The position numbers were made by a program, and so were the translations under genes. DNA of 64,000 nt from Larix kaempferi (taxonomy: Eukaryota; Streptophyta; Pinopsida; Pinales; Pinaceae): the NCBI GenBank assembly GCA_027924585.1, contig BSBM01000486.1, forward strand, positions 47,198,001 to 47,262,000, given 5' to 3'. Each line of letters starts with the position of its first letter. Position 1 is the first letter of the stretch. This document shows positions 22,598 through 34,608 of this stretch, one piece after another. The notes beneath the pieces are model-generated. The model was not told the origin of the DNA. It made no database searches and worked only from the letters and a program-made list of their open reading frames with translations.

Positions 22598-23348
22598 TCC
22601 AGGAAGCAAAGATCAAAAGGGAGCACACTCCAACAGCTCCTGCAAGGATGCAGATCTTCAGAGGGAGTTGACCATCTTCCTACATTCCACAACAGAAAGG
22701 TGTAGAAGAAGCTACTTCAGCAGCTCCTACCAGGAAGCAAAGACTCAGAGGGAGTCCACCCAAACAAACAAACAAAGATAAGTATTTCAATTATCATTTC
22801 TTGCCTATTTTGTTTGTTTAATAATATTATGCTTATGTTCCTAGACTTAGGAGATGTATTGTGCATATTTGAATGATTGCATTAATGAACGGTATACTAC
22901 TAATATGCATGTGATGGGTAAGTGGCTTATGGCACTGTACAACATTCCAGTGCTACTTATCTAGAATGAAACCTCTTTGCTGACATGTTGGGAGTAGTGC
23001 AAACTCTTAAACAATGTTCTGGTAGAGACTGGAAGGCATCTAGAAATTTGTGGAACATGGATAAATGTTGTATTAAAGCATTGGCTAAGATAACTGCATG
23101 ACTGCATGACATATTTCTTTATGTGTAAAAAATTTGTTCTGAAAATTATGAGATGTTTCTAATCATGCAATTTAACTTGTTTTGTAGGAAAGACCGTATA
23201 TCTTCACCTACAAAAGGACTACAACATTTGTTCCAGCAAGAAAGATATCTATTGAAGATATCGAAGTTCCCAGGATCTGGGATGAAGAAATGGAATGCCA
23301 TGATCCGTAGATCGTGAAGAAGATGTTTGGGATGCAGTCCCAAGACCT
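22598..23348 (+). other. Spacer between integrase and RT of copia A, with an intron-like segment
   Basis: The first part keeps a linker (two imperfect copies of caggaagcaaaga...gggag at about 22599 and 22731). From GT at 22782 to AG at 23186-23187 is a 406-nt segment ending ttctaatcatg...ttgttttgtag, with a branch-site-like CTAAT about 30 nt before the AG. B (44916-45327) and G (59962-59538, minus) carry the same segment with the same ends. F has ordinary coding sequence here. After the AG, frames are broken until VWDAVPRPD, which jumps directly to RESYVCRLKKALYG, omitting about 95 residues of RT that F retains. Confidence 0.7.
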
Positions 23349-24488
23349 GACAGGGAGTCATATGTATGCAGATTGAAGAAAGCCTTGTATGGCTTGAAGC
23401 AAGCTCCCAGAACCTGGTATGGTAGGATGGACAGTTTCCTATCTAGCTTGGAATTTACCAAGAGTAAAGCAGATTCCGATCTTTACTACAAGGTTGAGGA
23501 AGGGAATCCAGTGATTCTACTCCTGTATGTGGATGACCTATTTGTGACAGGAGATGACAGACTGATTGCAGATACTAAGAGGAAGCTTGCAGCTGAACTC
23601 GATATGAAATATTTGGGAATGATGCACTATTTCCTAGGTATGGAGGTGTGGCAGAATGCAGGTGGAATCTTCCTTGGTCAAGGGAAGTACACAGTAGATA
23701 TCCTGAAGAGATTCGGGATGATGGATTGCAAGGTCATGGCCACACCTATGGCATCGAATCTGAAGCTTCTATGTGATGCTTCATCTGAGCCGATTGATGT
23801 CTCTATGTATCGTCAGATGATTGGGTCCTTGATGTACCTGACGAACACTAGACCAGACATTTGCTTTGCTGTGAACACATTGAGCTAGTTCCTGACGGAT
23901 CCGAGGAGTGTTCAAATGGTTGCTGTAAAGCATGTTCTGAGGTACCTGAAGGGTACAGTGGATTATGGGCTCAGGTATGAGGCGAATCAAAAGTTTAACC
24001 TGCAAGGTTATGTTGATTCAGATTGGGCTGGCAGTGCTGCAGATAGGAAGAGCACATCTGGGTGTTACTTCAGTATGGGATCAGGTGTGATCTCTTGGTT
24101 TAGCAGGAAGCAGTCCTGCGTAGCACTGAGTACAGCTGAGGTAGAGTATGTTGCATCCTGCTCAGCTATTTGTGAGGCAGTATGGCTACGGAAGCTACTG
24201 TCTGAGTTATTTGATCTCCCGTTGGAGGCTACTGGTATCTTCTGTGATAACCAGAGTTGTGTGAAGCTGTCCGAGAACCCAGTGTTTCATGACAGGTCGA
24301 AACACATAGAGATCAAATATCACTATATCAGGGATATGGTGCAGAGAGGAGCTGTGAAGCTTCTGTATGTTGCGACGGACGAGCAGATTGCAGATGTGCT
24401 GACAAAGCCACTAGCTAGAGTGAAGTTCGAGTACTTCAGAGAGAGGCTTGGCGTTCTTCATATCGAGGACACTTCGAGGAAGAAGTGA
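23349..24488 (+). pseudogene. Copia A reverse transcriptase (C-terminal part) and RNase H
   Basis: The frame opens with RESYVCRLKKALYGLKQAPR and contains the catalytic LLLYVDDLFVTG, the connection MHYFLGMEV and SLMYLTNTRPDICFAVN. RNase H follows, with YVDSDWAGSAADRKSTSGC, STAEVEYVA, CDNQSCVKL and ADVLTKPL, ending at TGA 24486-24488. One TAG (23886-23888, from a Gln codon) interrupts it. The N-terminal RT with the first catalytic Asp (MDVKTAFLNG in this family) is deleted, so the enzyme is incomplete despite the element's youth. Confidence 0.9.
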
Positions 24489-24597
24489 TGGACACATTTG
24501 CTGAAGCCATTCCAAGCATGTTGGAAGGAGGATCCTTCACATGGCTGTGGATGTAAGCGCTGGATAATGGGCATCAGAATGATGTTCTAGTTTCTGC

Positions 24598-24945
24598 TGG
24601 ATATGATCAGTTGGATCATTTTTATGTATGTATGTACGCATCATGTTGGATGCTGGATATGATCAGTTGGATCATTTATGTATGTATGAATCATGTTGGA
24701 TGCTGGATATGATCAGGTGGATCATTTATGTATGTATGTGCATCATGTTGGATGCTTGGACCATGTATTTGTATATGTATCAGGTGGATACATTGTATGA
24801 TCAGGTGGATCATGTATGGTGATATGTATCATGTATCAGGTAGATACTTGGTATGCATTAGGTAGATGCATTGATGATCAGGTGGATCATGTATGATGAT
24901 ATGTATCAGGTAGATACTTGGTATGCATCAGGTGGATGCATTGAT
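24598..24945. repeat. Minisatellite 1 in the 3' region of copia A
   Basis: Irregular units around gatatgatcagttggatcat and tatgtatgtatg repeat about three times and then degrade into tatcaggtagatac units. The half-palindrome gatca...tggatcat recurs. Confidence 0.75.
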
Positions 24946-25192
24946 GATCAGGATGATCATGGATGATGAGCTTCAGGATGTTGCTCCATATGACATGCAG
25001 CAGGATGTTGCAGTGATGATCAGGATGATCATGGATGATGAGCTTCAAGATGTTGCTCCAGATGACATGCAGCAGGATGTTGCAGTGATGATCAGGATGA
25101 TCATGGATGATGAGCTTCAGGATGTTGCTCCAGATGACATGCAGCAGGACGTTGCAGTGTTGATGATCAGGACGATCATGAGTACATCAGGA
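24946..25192. repeat. Minisatellite 2 in copia A, 72-bp unit
   Basis: The phrase atggatgatgagcttca occurs at about 24959, 25031 and 25103. The period of 72 is a multiple of three, so one sense frame stays open and repeats DDELQDVAPDDMQQDVAV. I regard translation as unproven. Confidence 0.88.
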
Positions 25193-25257
25193 TGATGTAT
25201 GGTGAGTATCAGGTTGATACTCTATGGCCGTGGATCAGGTTGTGCAGATGAGCATGT

Positions 25258-25775
25258 CTGGGAGATCCTATAGGTTGGAGTTGTGTACCCGTAACAGCCT
25301 GGGATGCTCTTCGAGACATTGCTCTGGGAGGACATGTAATAGCGCCCTGGGAGATCTCAGGTCGGAGTTGTGTACCCGTAACATCCTGAGATGCTCTTGC
25401 GAGGTTTTGTCCTATGGCATGTAATTTGGGCCCTGGGAGATTTCAGGTCGGAGTTGTGTACCCGTAACATCCTGAGATGCTCTTGCGAGGTTTTGCCATG
25501 ACCACATGTAATTTGTGCCCTGGGAGATTTCAGGTCGGAGTTGTGTACCCGTAACATCCTGAGATGCTCTTTCTAGGTTTTGTGGTGGACCACATGTAAT
25601 TTGTGCCCTGGGAGATTTCAGGTCGGAGTTGTGTACCCGTAACATCCTGAGATGCTCTTTCGAGGTTTTGTGGTGGGGTCACATGTAATAGCGCCCTGGG
25701 AGATCCTACAGGTCGGAGTTGTGTACCCGTAACATCCTGGGATGCTCTTTCGAGGTTTTGTGACGCACGTAATAA
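25258..25775. repeat. Minisatellite 3 in copia A, unit about 87 bp, six copies
   Basis: ggagttgtgtacccgtaaca recurs at about 25277, 25364, 25450, 25537, 25624 and 25714, followed each time by cctgagatgctctt. Long open frames on the minus strand here (25357-25937) are repeat artefacts. Confidence 0.9.
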
Positions 25776-26000
25776 GTCCTGAGGATTCCACAGTATGGCC
25801 AGTGATGACAAAGACCTGCAGGTGGTGGGCCTACATCCAGTATGAAAAAGGACTGGCTCTGTAGAACTTCCTATGACGAGTAGACTCAGAGATTGGTTGA
25901 GATAGTAGCAGCAGTGACGATGATGATGACGATGCATCGATGACGATGATCCAGAGAAGAAGACTTGTCTAGCAGATCTGTGTCGAGAAATACCTTCCTA

Positions 26001-26012
26001 GTTAAGAGGGAG
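26001..26012 (+). promoter_or_regulatory. Polypurine tract of copia A
   Basis: gttaagagggag immediately precedes the 3' LTR start TGTTGATG. Confidence 0.8.
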
Positions 26013-26620
26013 TGTTGATGTATATGTAACTTCGGAATGTATTTCATCTGTGTATTATATATATATTTATTGTACCCTTATAAGAGATGTGTTATTCCTC
26101 TATAAGGAAGTGTCGTCATGTGGATTGACAAGTGTCGCAAGTGTGTGTACTTGCCGATGGGTTATTAGACCACCTTATGGGGTCAGCCCTAATTAATATA
26201 TAATATAATGTGGATGTATCCAAGTAGACAAGTCGGCCCCAATAGGTCACTGGGCAAAAAGGTGAGTATAAATAGAGATAGGAGATCTCTATTTTACTCA
26301 CTCGGAAAAGTAACTATCTCTCTCTCTGAAAAGTGGCGCACTAGTGAGGAGGAGGAGGATCATCTGCTAGGAGACTATCTCAGTTTTATTTGGTTGTATT
26401 TTGGTTGAGCCATTGCTCTCTCTATCTCTGAGGAAGTTGTGGGGTTTTTCACCTTAGGGTTTTCCCCACGGAAACTCTGTGTCTCTTGTCTCTATGCTTT
26501 TGATTCTTGTGATGCTTGTGATGCTTGTCATATTATGATTGTCATGCATTGATATACTGTAGATGTTATTCTCTCAGCAAAGATCCTATAGTATTGTGAT
26601 TTAATACTAAAAATTTAACA
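26013..26620 (+). repeat. 3' LTR of copia A
   Basis: This 608-bp copy matches 7244-7851 with one difference noticed. It is followed by the target duplication GCATG. Confidence 0.95.
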
Positions 26621-27235
26621 GCATGGAGTCACAGTTTGGTCTTCAACACTTGTTGATTGATTGATCACAAAGTTGAAGAGCTAAGGCTTTGTATCGGGCT
26701 TTTGCACCGATCATATGGTGGATCGAAAGACTGCGAAGGTGCAAAACAAAGTGGGACTTGACATAAGACACCACAACTTCAAAAGTTGGAGTTTGGTTAT
26801 CATAGCTCTACCATTAAAAGACTCAAGGCATATGGCAGCCGAGGAATTGAGTTTAGCCGCTTACCCATGAAGCCAAGGACCAAAATATATGGCACACACC
26901 AAACTTTGGGTAAAACTTTGATACATTTTCATACAATTTGATGGCCAATGTTTTTATAAAATAGTTTGTGTTAATCAAACCATTGAAGGCCATTTTTTTA
27001 TATAATTTTTTTCCACAAAAATAAAGTGGAAAATTGGCAAAAAAATACAAGGGGAGATGAAAAATTTCTTATGTGCACATCTTTGTAGTGGAGTTTTGAA
27101 ACCATAGTGTTTACCACCAAGTGCACTTTTTCTTATGGCATATTGCCCTTAAAAATTATGATGATTGAAATTGTAATAGGCTTGTTTAGCCACCTTAAGG
27201 AGTTGAAGAGACTAAGAGGTATTTTGTCTTATGCC
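26621..27235. other. Sequence between copia A and chromovirus E
   Basis: This is 615 bp of AT-rich sequence continuing the site into which A inserted. I see no gene or recognisable element part. Confidence 0.5.
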
Positions 27236-28264
27236 TGATGCAGGAGCATCGGGGCCTAGGCAGAACAGTCGAAGTTAATCGACAGAAAGAAGGCCGATCA
27301 AAGGGAGTGCCGACGACCACTGCTGTGGGAGAGCAGATTGGCTGTCGTAGTCAACAAGTCACGCAGGAGTAGTCGATATGCGATTGACAGAAGATGCGAA
27401 GGTCGAGAGTCGACATGTCATAGGTCGATAGACGATAGAGTTGCAGCGGAGACGTCGATGATTGACATGTTGTCGAATCACGACTCTGACAAGTTTTGGA
27501 CATGAGCCAAGCGAGGAGGAAGGGGTGGACTGGCAAATCCTGAAAGTGCGAAGGGAAACCGACGGGTATGTCGAAAGCTGACGGAAGACAGTATGGTCGA
27601 GGCAGTGATAAGACCGACTACTGTAGTAGTGTCAGAAGGATGCACAGAAAATCAAGGAGAGTACTTGGCAGCCGTTCGAGGTTGCCAAGGAAGTTATTAG
27701 CAGTTATTGCAAGTGGTTGGGATCGTGACAGATGTCACCATAGGTGGAGATTGTGCAGCATGATAGAGGTGCTGACAATTGCAGGTCTGCAGGATCGAGG
27801 AGATCGGCGGACAGAGGAAGAGTGTTTTGGCAGTTGGAGTCAACCTCGGGATGCGCAGCTGAGAGCATCAGGGTAGAAGACTTGTGCGTAGGCACAGAGG
27901 AGGCAGTTCAGTCACTCAGGAGAGATTGGCAGAGAGCAGAACTCAAGAGAAGATTTGTAGATTGGATAGGAGAGTCACACATCTACAGAGCGTAGAGGAG
28001 ATCGAGCCATAGCTCAGAGTTCTGCAGTGAACCAGGAGAGGGTGCAGATTGACACACTGAGATAGCACATAGTTACTTCTGTATTGTAACAGGCTAAGGC
28101 CGACATAGTTAGTTGATTTACATTCTGTGCATTTTTCATTGTAACTGATTGATTTGAAGTAATAGAAGCCAGCTTCTAGCATCATGTTTACATCTTGTTT
28201 ATGTGGACGCATGTGTTGTGTGTAATCGTTAAGCAAGAACCCTTGTCGAGGTGACCTTGCGTCA
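27236..28264 (+). repeat. 5' LTR of chromovirus E
   Basis: It starts tgatgcaggagcatcggggc and ends ttgcgtca, two bases before the primer site. The partner is 52147-53177. Confidence 0.9.
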
Positions 28265-28266
28265 GT

Positions 28267-28278
28267 TGGTATCAGAGC
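28267..28278 (+). promoter_or_regulatory. Primer binding site of chromovirus E
   Basis: TGGTATCAGAGC, initiator tRNA-Met type, follows a 2-nt spacer (gt) after the LTR. Confidence 0.9.
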
Positions 28279-28462
28279 GGAAGAATCCTGCGAGAGGAAG
28301 GTGGTGATATCAACCTGACTAGGTCAAGTGGTATCGACATTGGAAGTGAATCCAGTGAGCAAGTGCGTTAAACAGCTCCAGCTGCGGTTGGGTAGAGTTG
28401 TGCACGACTTGTGGAAGTCCGGTTGTGATTGGACAGAGTGAGAGTTTCAACCGAGGTTGAAA

Positions 28463-29540
28463 ATGGCTCACAGAGGCATTAATGTCTGAGGTGTTGGACG
28501 AAGAGCGCATGGTGCAACAGTCACAGTTGATCGTGAGATGTTTGACGAGTGCGTCCGAACAATGCGAACTTTGACTAATGGAGTCGCATCGATCAACGAA
28601 AGCCAAAGGCGTGGTTGTATTCCTGATGCGTTAGACCATAACGACGAAGAGGTGGAAGCACGGGAAGCGGCAGGAAAAGAACCAGAAGACAAACTGATCA
28701 AACTTCTATCACAGATGAGAGGTCGGACGAAGATAGATGTAAGTACCTACTCAGGAAGTTTGGATCTAGAACACTTGATCGACTGGTTCAGAGAAATGGA
28801 GAAATACTTCAACATAGAGCATATCGAGGATCCTAAGCGGGTTAAGACTGCATGTTTGAGGTTGAAGGGTCATGCCTCATTTTGGTGGGACAATGTGCAG
28901 GTTGACAGAGTCAAGAAAGGCAAGGAGAAAATCAAATCTTGGGCCAGAATGGTCGCCAAGCTGAAAGGGTTGTTCTTGCCGAATGACTATGTGATTTCCT
29001 TGTTTCGAAAATTGCAGAACTTTCGACAAAAAGAGATGATCGTGAAGGAATACATGGAAAAGTTCTATAGATTGTCGATAAGGTCGGGACAAACGATGAA
29101 GGCAAAGAAGCTGTTGCAAGATATGTCAACGGCTTGAAATATGACATTCAAGACGAGTTGAGCATGTCAAGATTCAGAGTGGTCTGTGAAGCCTACTAGT
29201 TATCTTTGAAGGCAGAAGAGAAACTGTCGAGGAAAACCGCATTGACTAGAGGTAGGATGACTGGTCGGGGTGCGAAGAATGTTTCCGCGAAAGGCCAAAG
29301 TAGCAGACACAGGACAGAAGCCGTCGAAGACAACTGACGTGCAGAAGGGACATTGACTAGAGAAAAGGCACAAGAAAACCGACACGATGGTATAGAGACA
29401 CGCGGTCGAGGTGCGTATGGTCAAAGTGGTCCATCCGACAGAAAATGAGCTGACAGACCAACCATAATCTGTTCCAAGTGTCGAGGAGTCGGATACAAGG
29501 CTTATGAATGCCTAGAGAACCTACATGCTGCAGAGGAGTC
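28463..29540 (+). pseudogene. Chromovirus E gag
   Basis: The family start is ATG 28463 (MAHRGINV), closed by TGA at 28487-28489 and open again to 29137. The core gag domain is clear (DLEHLIDWFREMEKYFNIEH, LKGHASFWWDNVQ, YMEKFYRLS). Near 29110 the reading shifts frame (RYVNGLKYDIQDEL continues in another phase). A zinc knuckle near 29465-29515 is degenerate (KCRGVGYKAYEC), lacking the normal spacing and His. Particle protein, now non-functional. Confidence 0.82.
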
Positions 29541-29715
29541 GAAACCCACATGTCGAAGAGATGAGCAAGTCGACAAGAGGGCAGAGTCGGCATCCGACAG
29601 CAGCGAGGATGGAAAGAAGAAAAGTCGAAACCTGACGGTCAGGAGAACATTGGTTCAGGAAGACCGACGCGACGAGAAAGAGTCGACACAATGAAAGTCT
29701 ATCTTTCGAACTAAA

Positions 29716-30012
29716 GTGCGAATAACCAAATGGTGTTGCAAGACCATAGTTGATGGTGGAAGCACTAAGAATCTTGTGTCGACAAAGGTCATCGACATAA
29801 TAGGGTTGAAGTGTCGGGATCATCCACACCTATACAAGATCTCATGGTTGCAGAAAGGACACCATGTGAAGGTGACCAGAGAGTGCCTGATTAACTTCAA
29901 GGTCGGGAAGCTTGAAGACGGTGTACTGTGCGACGTAATCCCAATGGACGCGTGCCATCCATTGTTAGGGAGACCATGGCAATATGATCGGAAGATGATC
30001 TATGATGGTTGA
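29716..30012 (+). pseudogene. Chromovirus E protease
   Basis: IVDGGSTKNLVS is the aspartic protease active-site region, with Asp-Gly-Gly in place of Asp-S/T-Gly. ACHPLLGRPWQYDRK is the conserved C-terminal loop of chromovirus proteases. It lies in a different phase from gag, in a frame ending at TGA 30010-30012. Confidence 0.8.
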
Positions 30013-30228
30013 GCCAATACAGTCACAGTGTGAAAGAATGGCGTGCGAAGGAATCCGAGGTCAAAGCAGGAGGAGCAAGCCGACTGCAAGCAGGGCGAGA
30101 GCAACTTTTGGGAGAAGCGAGTGCTGATGTGTTCAACGAAAGAATTCCTCGCGGAGGAGGAGAAGCAGTCGGGATGTTTTTCTATCATTTCGAAAGGGCC
30201 ATGTGTCGAGAGGTAAACAATGAAGAAG

Positions 30229-30367
30229 ATTATGGTCGAAGTCGGAAAGATGCTTGATGAGTTTCGGAGCATAGTAGTCGACGAGGCACCGACAGGATTG
30301 CCACCAATGAGAAGCATATCCCATCAGATCGACTTGATTCTAGGGTCAAGTCTGCCAAACAAGGCAT
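30229..30367 (+). pseudogene. Chromovirus E pre-RT region, cut by D
   Basis: The frame reads ...DEFRSIVVDEAPTGLPPMRS, then ISHQIDLI and LPNKA, the usual lead-in to chromovirus RT. It stops abruptly at the D insertion after ...aaggcat. RT resumes at 49596-49605. Confidence 0.8.
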
Positions 30368-33300
30368 TGTTATCACATATATAGTAGTCGGGCTACCATA
30401 CATTATTTTTTTGATTTCAGTACACTATTCAGCCAGTTCCCTTGCATTAAGATGCCGAGATGAGCATCTACTATGGATCACTATCAGATTATGGAAAATA
30501 GTTTTATTCGCCATGCCATGACTGAGTCTTAGCACACTCAGAGAGATGACCGATGTAGCTATTTAGCCATTTGTACAGAGCAATCAGTAGTGCCCAGAGT
30601 TACAGTAGCAGTTTCAAAGGATAGATGTTGGCTCAGATGATGAGCATTCAGGTATATGACTCAGCAGGTATATTATGGTGTTATGGTTATATTGCTTTTA
30701 TTTTCATTCTTATAGCATGTCTTAGCATTTAGCATCATGATGTGGCGATCATATAGATATGTGGACCTGGTTGTATTACTATATATTATATTTGTCCCTA
30801 CTCAGACTTAGAAGTTCTTGGCCTATACTCATTGGTTTTAACCTCCCTAGCGAGAATAGAGGTGATCATTCCCACCATACTTTGGCTTGCTAGTGTTGGT
30901 CTCATTATTCACTATCTTCATCCATCCATGACTTACCCAGTTTGTTCATTACCTTGACTTACTACTCGACTAGTGGCATGGAGGACCTTTCCCCATTGTA
31001 GCCTCTGTATTGGATGAGCTTCTTTGTTTATTGTGTCTCGACGCTGAGTTGGTGACAAAACTTACCTTTGGTGAGTTGGATTTCCTTGTGAAGTCCCCCA
31101 CGTCACTAAATATGTTGTTGGCTAAACCTGAAACTTTTAGTGTTGCCATGAATACAAAGTATGGAAATAAAATGTTGTATCTTGTATGAAAATCCCATTC
31201 ATGCAATGTGTTTCTCAACACACATGAATGAAAGACAAGCCAAATGAAAATGGCTATGAAATATCAAATCTTATATCTATTGTGAAATGCAAATAACCAG
31301 GTAAACAAGCTGTCTATTACACACATGGAAGTTCTCAGGTAAACAAGTGCCTTAAAAACACACCTGTAACAAGAAGCCTTATTAAAAGTAAATCTATGCA
31401 ATGTGTTTATAAACACACATAGATCAAAGGCCATGGAAAATTTAGGCCCAAATAGTAATAGAACTTAAACTCTATATCAAAAAGATTGCTGGCCTCATTT
31501 GTATTATCGATTGTGCGCATCTGTCAAGGTGAATAAACACTCTTTGAACAACATACCCATTTGTGAGACACCGCCATTCCCCGTGTTATTGCTTTTCCAC
31601 TATATGCTATGGTGTGTATTCCCTTTTTCATTTCCAAAGTGTCACAATGTTAAGTTAGTAAGTTATCCTTTGACCTAGCCATATTATTCTTAGCCTTCAC
31701 CCTTCACTGGCAAATTGATCACAACTATGAAGTGAGTATGACCTTGAAAGTTTTGTCTGAGTAATAAATAATAATTAATGACCTATTATATTTGGATTTA
31801 GATCGCCAGTAATGATTTCTATTTGTTATAATTGCTATTTGAATGGATTATAAATCATGTTTTAACTTTTGACACCTTACAACAGCTTGATGGCAGTTTG
31901 AGTTGTATTTTGGTCATGTTGACTTGGTCATACCCAGTTTGACCAAAAGTCAACCACATGACATGAGGTGGTAGACCTTAGATGATACAGACAGATGATA
32001 TATGGTCTGGTACAGGTCACCATGGTGGATTTATGTAGTGGTTTCAGGACTATGATGATGATTTGTGCTTTTCAGCACTTTTACAGGTTATTATTATTTG
32101 GTCTACCGAATATGATGAGTATTTATTTTTGACCATGTAGAGGTATATATGGTGTATGAGTAGACACTTTACATGGATTTGGACCTTCTGAGTCCAATGA
32201 GACAGTTTGTTTTCAGTTCCGGGCAGTTACAATGATTTTTAACCTCAGTTGGCTATCTTAGTGCAGTTTTGGCTTGTCAGAGGCCCTGTTAGAGCAGTGA
32301 TGAGATTTGATGGGTTCACCTAGAGCTTTGTACATCAAGGGGATCGTCCAACCACTTGTTATTACCATATTAACCCCCTCCCAGACACATTGGTGAGCTT
32401 ACCTTGACAACGCATGCACTCTAGGAGGTAGTTTGGGCAGTTTCACATTTCCCGAGGCAGTCTAGAAATGGTGAAAGTGGCTACTGAGGAATTCGATTTG
32501 GGTTACTAAGGAATAGTTTTGGCATGAGATGATTAGTGATGATGAGTGGGATGTCTTCCACACCTTCTCCAACAGTTTCAGCTTCATCGGGGCCCACACC
32601 CATCACTTTCATCATTTTATGATGATTTCTGGAGCCTTCCAAGGCTCACGACTTTCCTAGAGAGGCACGATTTGGTGTCTAGAGTGATTATTTTATATTA
32701 TTGTGCTATGGGGATTGACCAAGGGTGTTAGAAATTACCCCTTGGACCAACCATGAGCTATTACTTATGTTTTATCATTGACATTTGGTGGGACCCCCTT
32801 ATTATGGGAGATTTGTCCATTATTATATTGTATTATTGAGTTGATCCATGTATTGTATTGTTGAGCTCATCTCAACCATTGATTAGATATTTTGATCTTT
32901 TAATCTTATCCACTCATTCAAAAAGTGGTTAGGATTGTGGTTTCTCTCCATCCTATTTAAAGGAGAGAGCTTCTCATTGTAAATGAGACTTTTGGCTCTG
33001 GATTATTGGAATATAAATTATTATTGCATCTATCTGTTGTGTTTTGGTGAATGCTTTTGGAGTTCGTTTGTTGATTCTTTCTTTGCACTGGGTTTTTGGA
33101 GATCTTGTCTTGCTATCTTTTGTACCACGTTTTTGTCATCTACAGGTGGAGGCCGAATTGGTTCAAGGAGGACGTATTGGTAGGGGAGGACCCTCCCTAC
33201 TTCTTTCTTGGGTTTGTTTGTTGGTAATAGGGAGTATTACTGTCTTTGACCTTTTATTTCATGTTACTATTGCATTTCGCTTGTATTTCCTCCATAATTG

Positions 33301-34587
33301 ATCTTTTTGATTGAATCGATTTCCTTGGTTTGACAGGTAGAGGAGGTTGCACTTGTGGACTAGGGCATCATTTTGGCAAGCAAAATCAACAATTTCTCAT
33401 TTGATCTTTGCAGGAGTCTTCCTCAACAACAAGGCATCTACTTCCATCACTCAGATATGATCTCAAGGTAATTTCTCATTCCATGATCTATCCATTTGAC
33501 TAAATGCTTCAAACCCTCATTTTACATTTTCTCAGATCTAGCAAGATCTATTTGGCTTTTGGGTATAAAATTTTAAACCCACCTCTATAGTATCCACGAC
33601 GATTCGGATCTATAGTTTGGTGTGGATTGGCCTTCATCTGACCCATTTTCCAAGGCAAAGAAGCTTCTCCAAGGGACGTTGCACTTCCTAGGAGGGGTAA
33701 GTTTGTTAAGATCTAGCACCTGGGTAGGTGAGATCCCACTTGATCCTTCATATAGACACTTGATAACCTACCCCTAGTGTCTCACTTCAGTGATTTTCAA
33801 CTTGTGGGCCCCATTCCTCATTTTGAGGGTTGAGCCCCACTTGAGTCACTTTGTGATACATTTCAATCTCAGATCTACTGAGATCTAGCCATTGGATAAT
33901 CCTAATTTTCAAGACCCACTTAGATTTACGCCTCAACATCCCTGATCTACAATTTGGTGGACACCGACTCCATTTGGCCCATTTCCCAAGGCACTGATAT
34001 TTCTCCGATCCAATTCGACTTTCCTGGATTGTTGGGTTAGCTTGTGGTTTGATCTTTGTTTTGTTTGCTTGAGCACCTTAACATTGTCATATCCATCCAT
34101 CAAGCTCATCTTTGGTACTGGTTAGCCCCAACTTGGTCTTTAAATACCCTACGTTGGACACAGTTCCCAAGGCAGTGGATTTTCTCATAATTGACTAGTA
34201 CCCTTATCCTGGATCTTGTTTCAAACATCATAAGTCACTCACATATACACATTAGACCAAAGACATACTGTTTAAACCCCTTGATCCAACCTAGTACTTA
34301 TCTTGTGACTTTATCCATAGATCCAGGGTTTACCATACACCTTACGTACTTCATCCATATTTGATTTGATCTGGTGTCTTGGTCTGATCTCTCCTATCGG
34401 GAGTAGATCTGGGTCTCCCCCTTTGTTGGCTTGGGCTAGATAACATAAAATGAAGATTGCCTCGATTGGCGTGACGACCATCCATTGGGAGTCGAGGCTA
34501 TCTTGGTTGCACCTCTTTGGTTTCCCATTCCCTCTGCCATCCATATTGGATCTATCTTTAGGGGAAACTACAAGTTTGGTGATAACA
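30368..34587 (+). repeat. 5' LTR of D, 4,220 bp
   Basis: The terminal inverted repeat TGTTATCAC ... GTGATAACA defines the ends, and a tRNA-Asp-like primer site abuts the right end. A TATTTAAAG box near 32954 may be the promoter. The first 3,144 bp align with 39092-42237. Small ORFs found in both copies reflect LTR identity, not genes. Confidence 0.85.
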
Positions 34588-34608
34588 TTTTGGCTCTGCT
34601 GCCGGGGA
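34588..34608 (+). promoter_or_regulatory. Primer binding site of D, tRNA-Asp-like
   Basis: ttttggctctgctgccgggg resembles the TTGGCGCCGTTGCCGGGGA site of plant Athila-type elements, with a few mismatches. A second similar block (attttgaaaccgttgtcggg, about 34673-34692) and its flanks repeat this region about 86 bp further on. Confidence 0.65.

Larger units (their letters stand above)
7244..26620 (+). mobile_element. Copia element A, complete with LTRs, about 19.4 kb including nested H
   Basis: The two 608-bp LTRs (7244-7851 and 26013-26620) differ at one base that I noticed (a G/A change near 7472/26241). The flanks carry a 5-bp target duplication, GCATG, at 7239-7243 and 26621-26625. The order primer site, leader, gag-PR-IN, RT-RNase H, polypurine tract is Ty1/copia, with integrase before RT. 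Without nested H (12,133 bp) the element is about 7.2 kb. The near-identical LTRs imply recent insertion. However, pol lacks the first part of RT and has stops, so A was probably moved by proteins supplied in trans (inference). Confidence 0.93.

Noticed and set aside
24946-25775. CRISPR-like regular repeats
   Set aside because: Units are head-to-tail minisatellite copies without unique spacers, inside a plant retrotransposon.
25357-25937. Minus-strand proteins of 66-135 aa in the A 3' array
   Set aside because: They are antisense readings of the 87-bp repeat.
32546-33301. Conserved small ORFs found again at 41273-42027
   Set aside because: They are duplicated only because both lie in D LTR copies. 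No domain is seen and the match is at DNA level.
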